A stretch of 64,000 bases of DNA, taken from Methylobacteriaceae bacterium (GTDB lineage: Bacteria > Pseudomonadota > Alphaproteobacteria > Rhizobiales > Beijerinckiaceae). Of the stretch, positions 52,172 to 60,407 are shown in pieces (position 1 is the first letter of the stretch; each line of letters begins with the position of its first letter). Under the pieces are notes generated by a model that did no database searches, was not told the DNA's origin, and was given only the letters and a program-made list of their open reading frames with translations. The stretch spans positions 124,001 to 188,000 of the forward strand of contig JACKJE010000002.1 in assembly GCA_020638135.1 (NCBI GenBank), written 5' to 3'. Made by a program: the position numbers and the translations under genes.

Positions 52172-53040
52172 GTCGAATGTCCGCTGATCGCATCCAGCGC
52201 GACGCCGCACAGCAGCAACGACAGCTGGACCAACGAAGCCGCGAAGTTCGCCATGGCGGCCTTGCGATCGCGCCGAACGGCCAGGATCGCACTGCGCCAT
52301 ACGAACAGCGCGCCGCCAATGCCGGCGCACAGGGCGTAGAGCGTTCCGAACCCGAACCAGACCGGCGCGAGCGACAGCGCCGCCAGCGCGACGGTATGGC
52401 CGAGGATCGCCAGAGGCCAGGCCCTGTCGCTCGCGACGACCGGAAGCATCGGTATGCCCGCCCGCGCGTAATCGTCCTTCTTGGCCGCCGCGAGGCTCCA
52501 GAAGTGCGGCGGCGTCCAGAGGAAGAGCACGATGGCGAGGATGATCGGCGCCGCTTGCGGCGCCGGATCGACGGCCGCCGCGCCCGCAAGCACCGCAAAG
52601 CTGCCGGCCAGGCCGCCGATCACGATGTTCCAGACCGAGCGCCGCTTCAGCCACACCGTGTAGACCACGCCATAGGTGAAAGCGCCGAGGAACACGTAGA
52701 CGGCGGCGAGGCCGCCCGCGACCGCCCACGCGAGCGCGAGCGAGGCCAGCAGCAGACCGGCGAATGATACCGGCCACCAGCCGCTGTCCCGGAACTGGCC
52801 GCTGGCGAACGGTCGCGTGCGCGTGCGCGCCATCAGCCGGTCCGAGACACGCTCATGGTAATGGTTGAAGGCGCCCGCCGCCCCCGATGCGCCCATGACC
52901 GCGAGGGCAAGCGCGATCATGTTGGGCCATGCGGGGGCGGCGCCGCGCGCCGCCGCCATGCCCGCAAGGGCAGTGACGGCGATCGCAAAGCCGATCCTGA
53001 GTTTGAGCAGCGAAACTGCGAGCTTCAGGTACGCGGCCAT
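52159..53040 (-). CDS. ctaB: protoheme IX farnesyltransferase (heme O synthase)
   Basis: A 293-residue UbiA-family prenyltransferase with eight or nine transmembrane helices that converts heme B to heme O. The first Asp-rich motif reads 'NHYHERVSDRLMARTRTRPF', where the usual NxxxDxxxD has Glu in place of the first Asp. It lies 10 bases after subunit I and overlaps the SCO gene. This implies the oxidase uses heme O or A rather than heme B only. No ctaA is in the window. Confidence 0.93.
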   Translation of the reverse strand: MAAYLKLAVSLLKLRIGFAIAVTALAGMAAARGAAPAWPNMIALALAVMGASGAAGAFNHYHERVSDRLMARTRTRPFASGQFRDSGWWPVSFAGLLLASLALAWAVAGGLAAVYVFLGAFTYGVVYTVWLKRRSVWNIVIGGLAGSFAVLAGAAAVDPAPQAAPIILAIVLFLWTPPHFWSLAAAKKDDYARAGIPMLPVVASDRAWPLAILGHTVALAALSLAPVWFGFGTLYALCAGIGGALFVWRSAILAVRRDRKAAMANFAASLVQLSLLLCGVALDAISGHSTWPF

Positions 53041-53050
53041 CGTCTGCGCC

Positions 53051-54778
53051 TCAACGGAACAGCCAGAGGTCGGCGAGATACTTCCAGTTCACGAAGTAGT
53101 AGAGGACGAAGCAGATGAAGAACACGGCCACCAGAATGGCGGTTCCCGTCAGCTTCGGCGCCTCTTCCGCGCCATGGTGCGTGACGGCCTCGGGGCCGGC
53201 CGCATGGAGCGGGAACGTCAGCTTGTGCCCCGGACCCACCTTTTGACCGAACAGGACGGTGCCCACCACGATCACGACGAACAGAACGCCGCCGAGCGTC
53301 GCGATGAGCGCGCTGATCCCGTTGAGACCCATCATCAGGAACGCGCTCGCGGAATGCTGGAAGGAGATCGACGCATCCGAGAACGTGATGTCCCAATGAC
53401 GGCGGGACACCCCCAGCGTGCCCGCCCCCATCATGAACAGCGAGATGCCGGCTGCGCCGATACCGAACAGATACGGCTGCCAGCGCGCGAGCCCCGGCAG
53501 GATCACCTCGCGCTGGAAGATCAGCGGCAACACGATGTAGGTGGCGGCCATGAACGCGAGCGTCGTTCCGGCCACGACCGTGGCGTGGAAGTGACCGGGC
53601 ACGTAGATCGTGTTGTGCATGAGCACGTTGAGCTGCTCCGTGCCGAGCGTCACGCCCGAAATGCCGCCGAGGAAGCCGAACAGGATCAGCGACAGGAACA
53701 TGCCGGAGAAGGCCGGATTGCCCCAGGGCGCCTTGCGCAGCCATTCGAACGCGCCGTGCGTGTAGCCGTTGCGACGCTGCGCCGCCTCGATCGCGCCCGG
53801 AACCGTCAGACCGTGGATCATCGAGGCCATGACCGCCAGATACATCATGTAGCTGGTGTTCAGGATCTTCCATTCCGAACTCATGCCCGGCTCGGCCAGC
53901 AGGTGGTGCGCCGAAGCGAGCTGAAGGAACAGGATGTACATCAGGAACGCCGTGCGGCTCACCTTTTCGGAGAGCGGCTTGGCGCCGACGAGCAGCGCGC
54001 CGATCATGTACCAGATCGAAATATGCGCGGCGACGTTGATCTGCTGGGACGAATGGCCGAAGCCCCACCAGATGGCTTTGTACATCAAGGGGTCGATATT
54101 GCCGATCAGGCCAACCGACCAGAGAAAGGTCGGGATCAGGATGATCGCGCCCGAGGCGAGCGTGAATACGGCGATGATCGCCGCCGTCAGCGCGCCGAAG
54201 GTGACGAGCGGAATCGAGCCCTCGTAGGTCTTCTCATCCTTCGCGATGACGAGCGTCGCGAAGAACAGCGCAACCGCCAGCAACGCGCCGACCGCGAATA
54301 CGATCAGGCCGAGATAGAAGTGCGGCTTGGCCATCAGGGGCGGATAGGAGGTGAACATCACGCTCGATTCGCCCTGCAGAACGGCGACGTTCGCGACGAG
54401 CGCGCCCACCACCATCAGAACGAATGCGACCCATGCGAGTTTCGGCGCCGCCAGCCTGCAGTTCAGCAAGACAGCCGAAGCGAAATACAGGACCGCGACC
54501 TCAAAGAACACGATCCAGAACACGAGAACGTCGGCCCCGTGCGCCGTGAGAACGAGATAGAACATTTCCGACGAGAGCAGATGCACCGCCGGCCAGCGCG
54601 TCAGCGCGACCAGCAGGCCGAACAGGCCGCCAATCGCGAGGAAGACGACGGCTGCGACCGCGTTGACCTTGATCAGCGTCTGCGCGGCGATATCGACCTT
54701 GAGGCCGGTGTACTGGCACTGGCGAAACTCGGTCTTGCGCGGGAGCGGCCCCGCCGAAGCGACATCAATGCTGGTCAT
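53051..54778 (-). CDS. heme-copper oxidase subunit I, non-canonical active site
   Basis: A 575-residue membrane protein with about fourteen helices. Heme and copper ligands are complete: H80 ('TAHGADVL', low-spin heme), H242, H291 and H292 (CuB), and H396 and H398 ('GHFHATVV', high- and low-spin heme). After H242 the sequence is SSQQ instead of the usual PEVY or PVVY. The active-site Tyr is therefore Gln246 and no other Tyr is evident in the helix. NO reductases of this superfamily also lack that Tyr. Together with the CuA-type subunit II it may reduce NO or O2; sequence alone cannot decide. Confidence 0.9.
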   Translation of the reverse strand: MTSIDVASAGPLPRKTEFRQCQYTGLKVDIAAQTLIKVNAVAAVVFLAIGGLFGLLVALTRWPAVHLLSSEMFYLVLTAHGADVLVFWIVFFEVAVLYFASAVLLNCRLAAPKLAWVAFVLMVVGALVANVAVLQGESSVMFTSYPPLMAKPHFYLGLIVFAVGALLAVALFFATLVIAKDEKTYEGSIPLVTFGALTAAIIAVFTLASGAIILIPTFLWSVGLIGNIDPLMYKAIWWGFGHSSQQINVAAHISIWYMIGALLVGAKPLSEKVSRTAFLMYILFLQLASAHHLLAEPGMSSEWKILNTSYMMYLAVMASMIHGLTVPGAIEAAQRRNGYTHGAFEWLRKAPWGNPAFSGMFLSLILFGFLGGISGVTLGTEQLNVLMHNTIYVPGHFHATVVAGTTLAFMAATYIVLPLIFQREVILPGLARWQPYLFGIGAAGISLFMMGAGTLGVSRRHWDITFSDASISFQHSASAFLMMGLNGISALIATLGGVLFVVIVVGTVLFGQKVGPGHKLTFPLHAAGPEAVTHHGAEEAPKLTGTAILVAVFFICFVLYYFVNWKYLADLWLFR

Positions 54779-54781
54779 GGC

Positions 54782-55375
54782 CTACTTCGCCTCCCCGATC
54801 TTAGCAGCGGCCGTGGCGACAGCTCCGCCTTCGGCGACCTTCTTCTGGGTCACATAGATCTTGCCGGTCATCGTGTGATGGCCAAGCCCGCAATACTCGT
54901 TGCAGATGATGCCGAACGTGCCGTCCGCCGTCGGCGTGAGCGTGATGATGTGCTCGAGGCCAGGATGAACCTGAATGTTGATGTTCGTCGGCTGCAGCGA
55001 AAATCCGTGCTGCAGGTCGAGCGACGACAGATGAATGCGGTAGCTCTGGCCCTTCTCGAGCTCGAGAATCGGCCACCACTGGAAGGTGCGCCCGAGCAGG
55101 TAGACGTCGGCGCCGGCCGGCGGCTTGACGACGGGAACGCCGTCCTCCTCGCGCGCCTGATACTTCTTGGCGAAATCCTCGGCCTTCTTCTCGAAGGCGC
55201 TCGGCGCGACGCGATAGGTTTCGTTCGACAGGTTCTGGCGACCGATGAAATGCCAGGCCACCATGAAGACGAACATGAATATGCCCCAGGCGAAGGCGAC
55301 GACCACCCAGATCAGCTCGACCTTCTCGACTGGCTCTTTCCACCAGACCCGCGATTGTGGCGACGTGACGGACAT
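54782..55375 (-). CDS. CuA-type oxidase subunit II
   Basis: A 197-residue protein with one N-terminal membrane helix (about residues 20-42) and a periplasmic cupredoxin domain. The CuA ligands are visible: H123 ('LQHGF'), C158, E160, C162, H166 and M169 in 'CNEYCGLGHHTM'. It receives electrons from cytochrome c and passes them to subunit I, which starts three bases downstream. Unlike aa3 subunit II it has a single membrane helix, as in B-type (ba3-like) enzymes. A stretch with Lys-Glu repeats (about 60-80) links helix and domain. Confidence 0.93.
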   Translation of the reverse strand: MSVTSPQSRVWWKEPVEKVELIWVVVAFAWGIFMFVFMVAWHFIGRQNLSNETYRVAPSAFEKKAEDFAKKYQAREEDGVPVVKPPAGADVYLLGRTFQWWPILELEKGQSYRIHLSSLDLQHGFSLQPTNINIQVHPGLEHIITLTPTADGTFGIICNEYCGLGHHTMTGKIYVTQKKVAEGGAVATAAAKIGEAK

Positions 55376-55387
55376 GAGCGCCTCCCG

Positions 55388-55558
55388 TTATTTGCCGAGC
55401 GGAATGGAGGCAACCTCCATCACCGCCCACATCGTGTAGAGGACGGTAGGCACGACGACTCCCAGAAACAGAAGCAGGAATGGATCGTCCAGCACACGCT
55501 GCATGAAGGGAATGCGGACGTTCTCACTCCCCTCTCCGTTGGTATTCGTCGTCGACAT
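55388..55558 (-). CDS. small one-helix oxidase subunit
   Basis: A 56-residue protein with a single membrane helix ('PFLLLFLGVVVPTVLYTMWA', residues 26-45). It is the first gene of the oxidase operon, 12 bases before subunit II, with a strong ribosome site (GGGAGGA). Small helical subunits of this kind accompany ba3-like and related enzymes. It is too small for domain recognition; the assignment is by position and topology. Confidence 0.78.
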   Translation of the reverse strand: MSTTNTNGEGSENVRIPFMQRVLDDPFLLLFLGVVVPTVLYTMWAVMEVASIPLGK

Positions 55559-55652
55559 CTGCGTGTCCTCCCTGGCGCCCTGAAATTCGGCCGCGCGCAA
55601 AGGCGCAAACACCTCCGCGTCATGCCAAACGTAGTGGGCGCGACAGCGCTCA

Positions 55653-55669
55653 CCTTGATTTTTGATAGG
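55653..55669. promoter_or_regulatory. possible FNR-like site in the oxidase promoter region
   Basis: The divergent interval between the oxidase operon and the thioredoxin-like gene contains CCTTGATTTTTGATAGG. It includes one clean TTGAT half-site of the FNR/NnrR class, but the second half (expected ATCAA) does not match. It is worth noting only because the operon could be oxygen- or NO-controlled. Confidence 0.2.
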
Positions 55670-55750
55670 CTTGACTTTCGATAAGGCTCGCGGCCGGTCG
55701 GCGCCTATCGTTCGCGGCGGAGGATCAACAATCCGAGGAACGGGAACGCC

Positions 55751-56191
55751 GTGCCTATTTCGCGCCGCATCATGATGGCGGGCCTGTTCGTCTGGACCGC
55801 CGGCCTCGCATTCACGCCCCTGCTGGACTGGCGTTCTCCGAACAGCGGATTCGTGACCAGGCCCGACCGCGGGAAGTTGACCGTCGTCTATGTCGGCGCC
55901 GACGATTGCGCCCCCTGCATTCGCTGGAGACGCGAGCGGCGGCCCGATTTCCAGCGCAGCGTTGCATTCCAGCGGATCGAATATCACGAGATCATCGCGC
56001 CCAAGCTGTTGTCGGCGCTGGAGGATCAATACTGGCCGGAGCCGATGCGCCACATGCGCTCCCTGATCGTCAAGGGCGGCGGCGGCGTGCCTCACTGGTT
56101 TCTGTTGCGCAAAGGGCGCGTCATCGTGTCGGCGGGCGGCGATAGCGCCTGGGATCGTCAGGTGTGGCCGATGATCGTCATGGAGTCGTAA
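55751..56191 (+). CDS. thioredoxin-like periplasmic protein
   Basis: A 146-residue exported protein with an N-terminal hydrophobic segment (about residues 7-24) and a short thioredoxin-like domain. Its redox pair is C53-A-P-C56 in 'GADDCAPCIRW', and 'GGGVPHWFLLRKGRVIVSAGG' resembles the conserved cis-Pro strand. It starts with GTG at 55751, divergent from the oxidase operon. It may keep SCO or subunit II cysteines reduced for metal loading. The domain is shorter than usual. Confidence 0.75.
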   Translation: MPISRRIMMAGLFVWTAGLAFTPLLDWRSPNSGFVTRPDRGKLTVVYVGADDCAPCIRWRRERRPDFQRSVAFQRIEYHEIIAPKLLSALEDQYWPEPMRHMRSLIVKGGGGVPHWFLLRKGRVIVSAGGDSAWDRQVWPMIVMES

Positions 56192-56220
56192 GGCGACAAA
56201 GCGCAGGTCGCACTACGCGC

Positions 56221-56652
56221 TCACGCCTTGAACGGATAGAGATGGATCGTCATGACATAGACGATCAGACCCGAGGCCGACACGAACATCCACAGCGGCA
56301 GCGCGAAACGCGCGATCCGCCGATGCGTGGCGAAGCGTTCGCGCAACGCGAATGCGATGGCGACCGGCGCGACGACGGCGATCAGGGCCGCCGCGACGAT
56401 ATGGGCCGCCAGCAGCGTAAAATACACGATACGAATCGGGCCGACGCCGCCGAATTTCGCGAGGCCCGCGAAGGCGTGATAGCTGAGATAGACCACCAGG
56501 AACAAGACGCCGAGAGCGATGGCGCCCTGCATGGCGCGGCGGTGTCCTTCGCGATCGCCCGCGCGAATGCGGCTGTAGCCATATCCGAGAACGACGATCG
56601 TCGCGGCGTTGATAACCGCGATGACGTGCGGCAGAATCTTGAAGACGTTCAT
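56221..56652 (-). CDS. DUF420 membrane protein (CtaM-like)
   Basis: A 143-residue inner-membrane protein with four helices: 'LPHVIAVINAATIVVLGYGY', 'AIALGVLFLVVYLSYHAFAG' and two further hydrophobic stretches. The pattern matches DUF420, whose Gram-positive members (CtaM/YozB) are needed to mature heme-A oxidases. Conserved His residues lie in 'DREGHRRAMQ' and 'YHAFAG'. It lies convergent with the thioredoxin-like gene, close to the oxidase operon, so a maturation role here is plausible. Confidence 0.85.
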   Translation of the reverse strand: MNVFKILPHVIAVINAATIVVLGYGYSRIRAGDREGHRRAMQGAIALGVLFLVVYLSYHAFAGLAKFGGVGPIRIVYFTLLAAHIVAAALIAVVAPVAIAFALRERFATHRRIARFALPLWMFVSASGLIVYVMTIHLYPFKA

Positions 56653-56820
56653 TCGCTCACCATCGACCGCGCCAATCTGATCCGCCGGGAATGCTGGCTT
56701 ACTCGCGCCTCAGGAGCAAGAGGGGCCGGGCGGATGCGGGGCGGAGAGATCGGCACGGCGGTATCGCCGGCGTCGCGCCCCGGTTGTTGCGACGCCAGCC
56801 GAAAGCCGGCGCGCTTCGCG

Positions 56821-58596
56821 TCACAGGGATGACGGCATATCGTATTGCTGCCGGGCGAGACGCGCATATGCGCCGCCGGCGGCGAGCAGATTCTCGTGTA
56901 GCCCGGTTTCGACAATGCGGCCTTCATCCATCACCAGGATCCGGTCGGCGCTACGGATCGTCGCCAGCCGATGCGCGACGACAACCGTCGTGCGGCGACT
57001 TCCGCCCGAGGCGAGCGAGGCCTGCGCCTCCGCTTCGGTCTCTGCGTCGAGGGCGGACGTCGCCTCATCGAGCAGCAGGATCGGCGCATCTCGCAAGAGG
57101 GCGCGCGCCAGCGCGATACGCTGCCTCTGTCCGCCCGACAGCGTTGCGCCACGCTCCCCACAGACCGTCGCATAGCCGCGATCGAGGTTCATGATGAACG
57201 AATCGATCGCCGCATCTGCGGCCACGGCGCGAATATCCGCCATCGACGCGCCCGGCCTCCCGTAACCGATATTGTCGGCGACGCTCGCGGCGAAAATGAC
57301 CGGGTCTTGCGGCACGAATGCGATCTGCGCGCGCAACGCCGCTGGATCGAACGTGCGAATGTCGACGCCATCGAGACGGACGGCGCCCGCGAGCGGATCG
57401 TAGAAGCGCATCAGCAATTGCAGGATCGTCGATTTTCCGGAGCCCGAAGCGCCGACGATTGCGACGGTCTCGCCGGCGGCGATCTTGAGCGACACGTCGT
57501 CGAGCGCGCGCGATCCCGCGTCGCGATAGGCGAAGACCACGCGGTCGAACCGGATTTCTCCGCGAACCGGCGAAGGCATGTCCGCAGGGCGGGCCGGCGC
57601 GGCAATCCGCGCCTTTTCGGCAAGCAGCTCGGCGATCCGTCCTGCCGCGCCGGCGCTTGCGGAAATCTCGTTCCAGACCTCGGAGAATTGGCTGAGCGAA
57701 GTTGCGCCGAGCAATGCGAGTAGCACGAATTGCGACAATTCCCCGCGAGTCGTCGCTCCGCTCAAGACATCCTGCGCGCCGAGGCGCAATACGGCGACCA
57801 CGCCGCCGAGCGCCACGATCACGGCCAGTCCATTGAGCAGCGCCTGCAGGCCGATCAATTCGCTCGCCGCCTTGCAGCTCCTGCCGACAGCATGTGCGAA
57901 ACTCTCGACGATGCGCCGTTCGGCGCAGAAAGCCTGCATCGCACGAATGGCGCCGAGATGTTCGACGGCGAGCGCCGAAGCCACCGCCAGCGTGTCCTGC
58001 GCCTCCCGCGATCGGCGTCGCAGCGCGCGTCGGATTCCGACAAGCGGCGCGATCACGACGGGCGTCGCCACCAGGGCGACGCCCGCCAGCCTCGGATTGG
58101 TTGCGATCGACAGGCCCGTCGCGCCCACGAACATGGCGAGATTGCGCAGCGCGATCGACGCGGTTGCGCTCAGGACCGTCTTGACCTGCGTAATGTCGGC
58201 CGTCAGGCGCGACAGTATCTCGCCGGATTTCGCTTGATCGAAATACGCGGCGTCGAGGCGGACGACATGCGCGAACAGATCGCTGCGCAAATCGGCGGCG
58301 ATCCGCTCGCCGAGCGTCGTCACCAGATAGTACCGGCCGGCGGCGGCCAGCGCGATCACGCAGACAGCGCCGAACATGCCGAGAAACGCGATATTGATCG
58401 CCGAACTATCGGCGCGGGAGAAACCGACGTCGATCACGTCGCGCAGCGCAAAGGGGACGGCAAGCGTCGCCGCCGCCGAGACCGTGAGCGCGGCCACAGC
58501 GGCGGCCGCGCGCCCGCTCCGTCGCATCGCGTAGCGCGCGAACGGGCGGAGCGCGGAGAGGGCCTCGTAGCGCTGACTTGTGGATGAGCGTGTCAT
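56821..58596 (-). CDS. ABC exporter, fused membrane and ATPase domains
   Basis: A 591-residue half-transporter of the MsbA/multidrug type. Residues 1-330 contain six transmembrane helices ('SRADSSAINIAFLGMFGAVC' among them), and 350-591 form the ATPase with Walker A 'GASGSGKST', signature 'LSGGQRQR', Walker B 'LLLDEATSALD' and His switch 'VVAHRLATI'. It works as a homodimer exporting lipid, peptide or drug; no substrate clue is seen. ATG at 58596 has a weak ribosome site, and the frame extends upstream without homology. It stands alone between DUF420 and the oxidoreductase genes. Confidence 0.92.
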   Translation of the reverse strand: MTRSSTSQRYEALSALRPFARYAMRRSGRAAAAVAALTVSAAATLAVPFALRDVIDVGFSRADSSAINIAFLGMFGAVCVIALAAAGRYYLVTTLGERIAADLRSDLFAHVVRLDAAYFDQAKSGEILSRLTADITQVKTVLSATASIALRNLAMFVGATGLSIATNPRLAGVALVATPVVIAPLVGIRRALRRRSREAQDTLAVASALAVEHLGAIRAMQAFCAERRIVESFAHAVGRSCKAASELIGLQALLNGLAVIVALGGVVAVLRLGAQDVLSGATTRGELSQFVLLALLGATSLSQFSEVWNEISASAGAAGRIAELLAEKARIAAPARPADMPSPVRGEIRFDRVVFAYRDAGSRALDDVSLKIAAGETVAIVGASGSGKSTILQLLMRFYDPLAGAVRLDGVDIRTFDPAALRAQIAFVPQDPVIFAASVADNIGYGRPGASMADIRAVAADAAIDSFIMNLDRGYATVCGERGATLSGGQRQRIALARALLRDAPILLLDEATSALDAETEAEAQASLASGGSRRTTVVVAHRLATIRSADRILVMDEGRIVETGLHENLLAAGGAYARLARQQYDMPSSL

Positions 58597-58773
58597 GCCA
58601 GGCGGACAGGATGCGCCATCGACGACGCCACGGCAATCGAACAGGACCGATCGAGCCCTTTTCCGCGGCGCGGCGCCACGGCGACGGAAACGCCGAAGCA
58701 TACTGGCCAGAGCGCAGCGACGGCGCGTGCGTTCGATTCCCTCCGGCGCTATCGTCCGGGATCCAATAGCGCT

Positions 58774-60405
58774 TCAGATCGCTTCCTGCGTCATCACAAT
58801 CGCGCCGCACGGGCATTCGCTGGCGCAGACGCCGCAGCCCTTGCAGAAGTCGTAGTTGAACTCGAAGCCCTTGCCCGGCCCCAGCTTGACGACGCTGTTG
58901 TCGGGGCAGACGCCATAGCAATTGTCGCATTCGAAGCAATTGCCACAGGACAGGCAGCGTCGCGCCTCGTAGAGCGCATTGCTTTCGTCGAGGCCCTTCA
59001 CGACTTCGTCGAAGCTCGACGTGCGCCGCGCCACTTCCAGCGTCGGGCGCACGGTCTTCGGCGCCTCGCCGTAGTACCAGGCGTTGAGCTTGTCGAAGCT
59101 GGCGATCTCGTGCTTCGGCGCCGGCGCGTAGGTCTGCCCGCGCAGCCAGGCGTCGATATGGCGGGCCGCCTTCTTGCCGTGGCCAACCGCGACTGTGACC
59201 GTGCGTTCCGATGGCACCATGTCGCCGCCGGCGAATATGCCCGTCGCGCCCGTCATCATGTTCGGCCCGACCTCGACGACGCCATCGCGGACGTTCAGCC
59301 CCTCGACGCCCTCGAGCAGCGACAGGTCGACATCCTGGCCGAGCGCCAGAATGACGCTGTCGGCTTCGAGCGTTTCGTATTCGCCGGTCGGCTGCGGGAA
59401 ACCCTTGTCGTCCAGCGCCATCTTCTCGACAGTGATCGAGCCGCCGTCGACGTTCTTGATGGTCGAGAGCCATTTCATCAGGACGCCTTCTTCCAGCGCC
59501 TCCTCGACCTCGAAATCATGCGCCGGCATCTTTTCGCGCGTGCGGCGGTAGACGATGACGGCTTCTTCCGCGCCGAGGCGCCGCGCGGTGCGCGCGACGT
59601 CGATCGCGGTATTGCCGCCGCCGTAGACGACAACGCGGCGGCCGAGCAGCGGCTTGTCCTCGCCCTCCATCGAACGCAGCACCTGCACGGCGTCGAGCAC
59701 TTTCGCGGCGCCGGCGGCGGGGATGTAGGCGCGCTTGGCGATATGCGCGCCGACCGCGAGGAAAGCCGCGTCGAATCCGCCGTCGCGCATCGCGTCGCGG
59801 ATGTTCGAGACCTTGGAATTATATTCGATCGTCACCCCGAGCGCGCAGATGCGCTGCACCTCGGCGTCGAGGATTTCACGCGGCAGGCGATATTTCGGAA
59901 TGCCGAAGCGCATCATGCCGCCGGGCAGCGGACCAGCTTCCCGGATCGTCACGGCGTGGCCGAGACGGGCGAGGTGATAGGCGGCCGAAAGTCCGGAAGG
60001 ACCGGCGCCCACGATGAGCGCTTTCTTGCCGCTCGGCGCCGGCGGCGCATCGAAACGCCAGCCCTTCTCGATCGCGAGATCGCCGAGAAAGCGCTCGACG
60101 GAATTGATGCCGACCGCGGAATCGATCTGCGCGCGATTGCACGCGCCTTCGCAGGGGTGATAGCAGACGCGGCCCATCACCGCCGGCAGCGGATTGTTCT
60201 GCACGAGCGCGCGCCAGGCGGCTTCGTAGTCGCCGCCTTCGGCATGGGCGAGCCAGCCCTGGATGTCCTCGCCCGCCGGACAGGCGTGATTGCACGGCGG
60301 AAGACGGTGGACATATTCAGGCCTGACCGTGCGCCAGGAGCCCGTGTGATTGACGAGCGACGTGCCGACATCGAGCGTGATGGCGAACGGGTGGTTCTGC
60401 GTCAC
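58774..60405 (-). CDS. GltD-like FAD/NAD oxidoreductase fused to a 2[4Fe-4S] ferredoxin
   Basis: A 543-residue electron-transfer subunit. The N-terminal Fe-S domain has Cys38, Cys42, Cys81, Cys85 and Cys89 ('PPCNHACPAG', 'VCYHPCEGAC'). The FAD site is 'IVGAGPSGLSAAYHLARLG' and the NAD(P) site 'VVVYGGGNTAIDVARTARRL'. The last 70 residues are a ferredoxin with 'CLSCGNCFECDNCYGVCP' and 'CKGCGVCASECPCG'. It probably passes electrons from the 2-oxoacid oxidoreductase to NAD. The start is GTG at 60405 with GAGGAGG upstream, two bases after the beta subunit stop. Confidence 0.93.
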   Translation of the reverse strand: MTQNHPFAITLDVGTSLVNHTGSWRTVRPEYVHRLPPCNHACPAGEDIQGWLAHAEGGDYEAAWRALVQNNPLPAVMGRVCYHPCEGACNRAQIDSAVGINSVERFLGDLAIEKGWRFDAPPAPSGKKALIVGAGPSGLSAAYHLARLGHAVTIREAGPLPGGMMRFGIPKYRLPREILDAEVQRICALGVTIEYNSKVSNIRDAMRDGGFDAAFLAVGAHIAKRAYIPAAGAAKVLDAVQVLRSMEGEDKPLLGRRVVVYGGGNTAIDVARTARRLGAEEAVIVYRRTREKMPAHDFEVEEALEEGVLMKWLSTIKNVDGGSITVEKMALDDKGFPQPTGEYETLEADSVILALGQDVDLSLLEGVEGLNVRDGVVEVGPNMMTGATGIFAGGDMVPSERTVTVAVGHGKKAARHIDAWLRGQTYAPAPKHEIASFDKLNAWYYGEAPKTVRPTLEVARRTSSFDEVVKGLDESNALYEARRCLSCGNCFECDNCYGVCPDNSVVKLGPGKGFEFNYDFCKGCGVCASECPCGAIVMTQEAI

Positions 60406-60407
60406 GT

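Noticed and set aside
52865..55684. 939-codon open frame on the plus strand
   Set aside because: It lies wholly antisense to the oxidase genes, whose products are clearly homologous. Its product is Arg/Asp/His-rich low-complexity typical of high-GC shadow frames.
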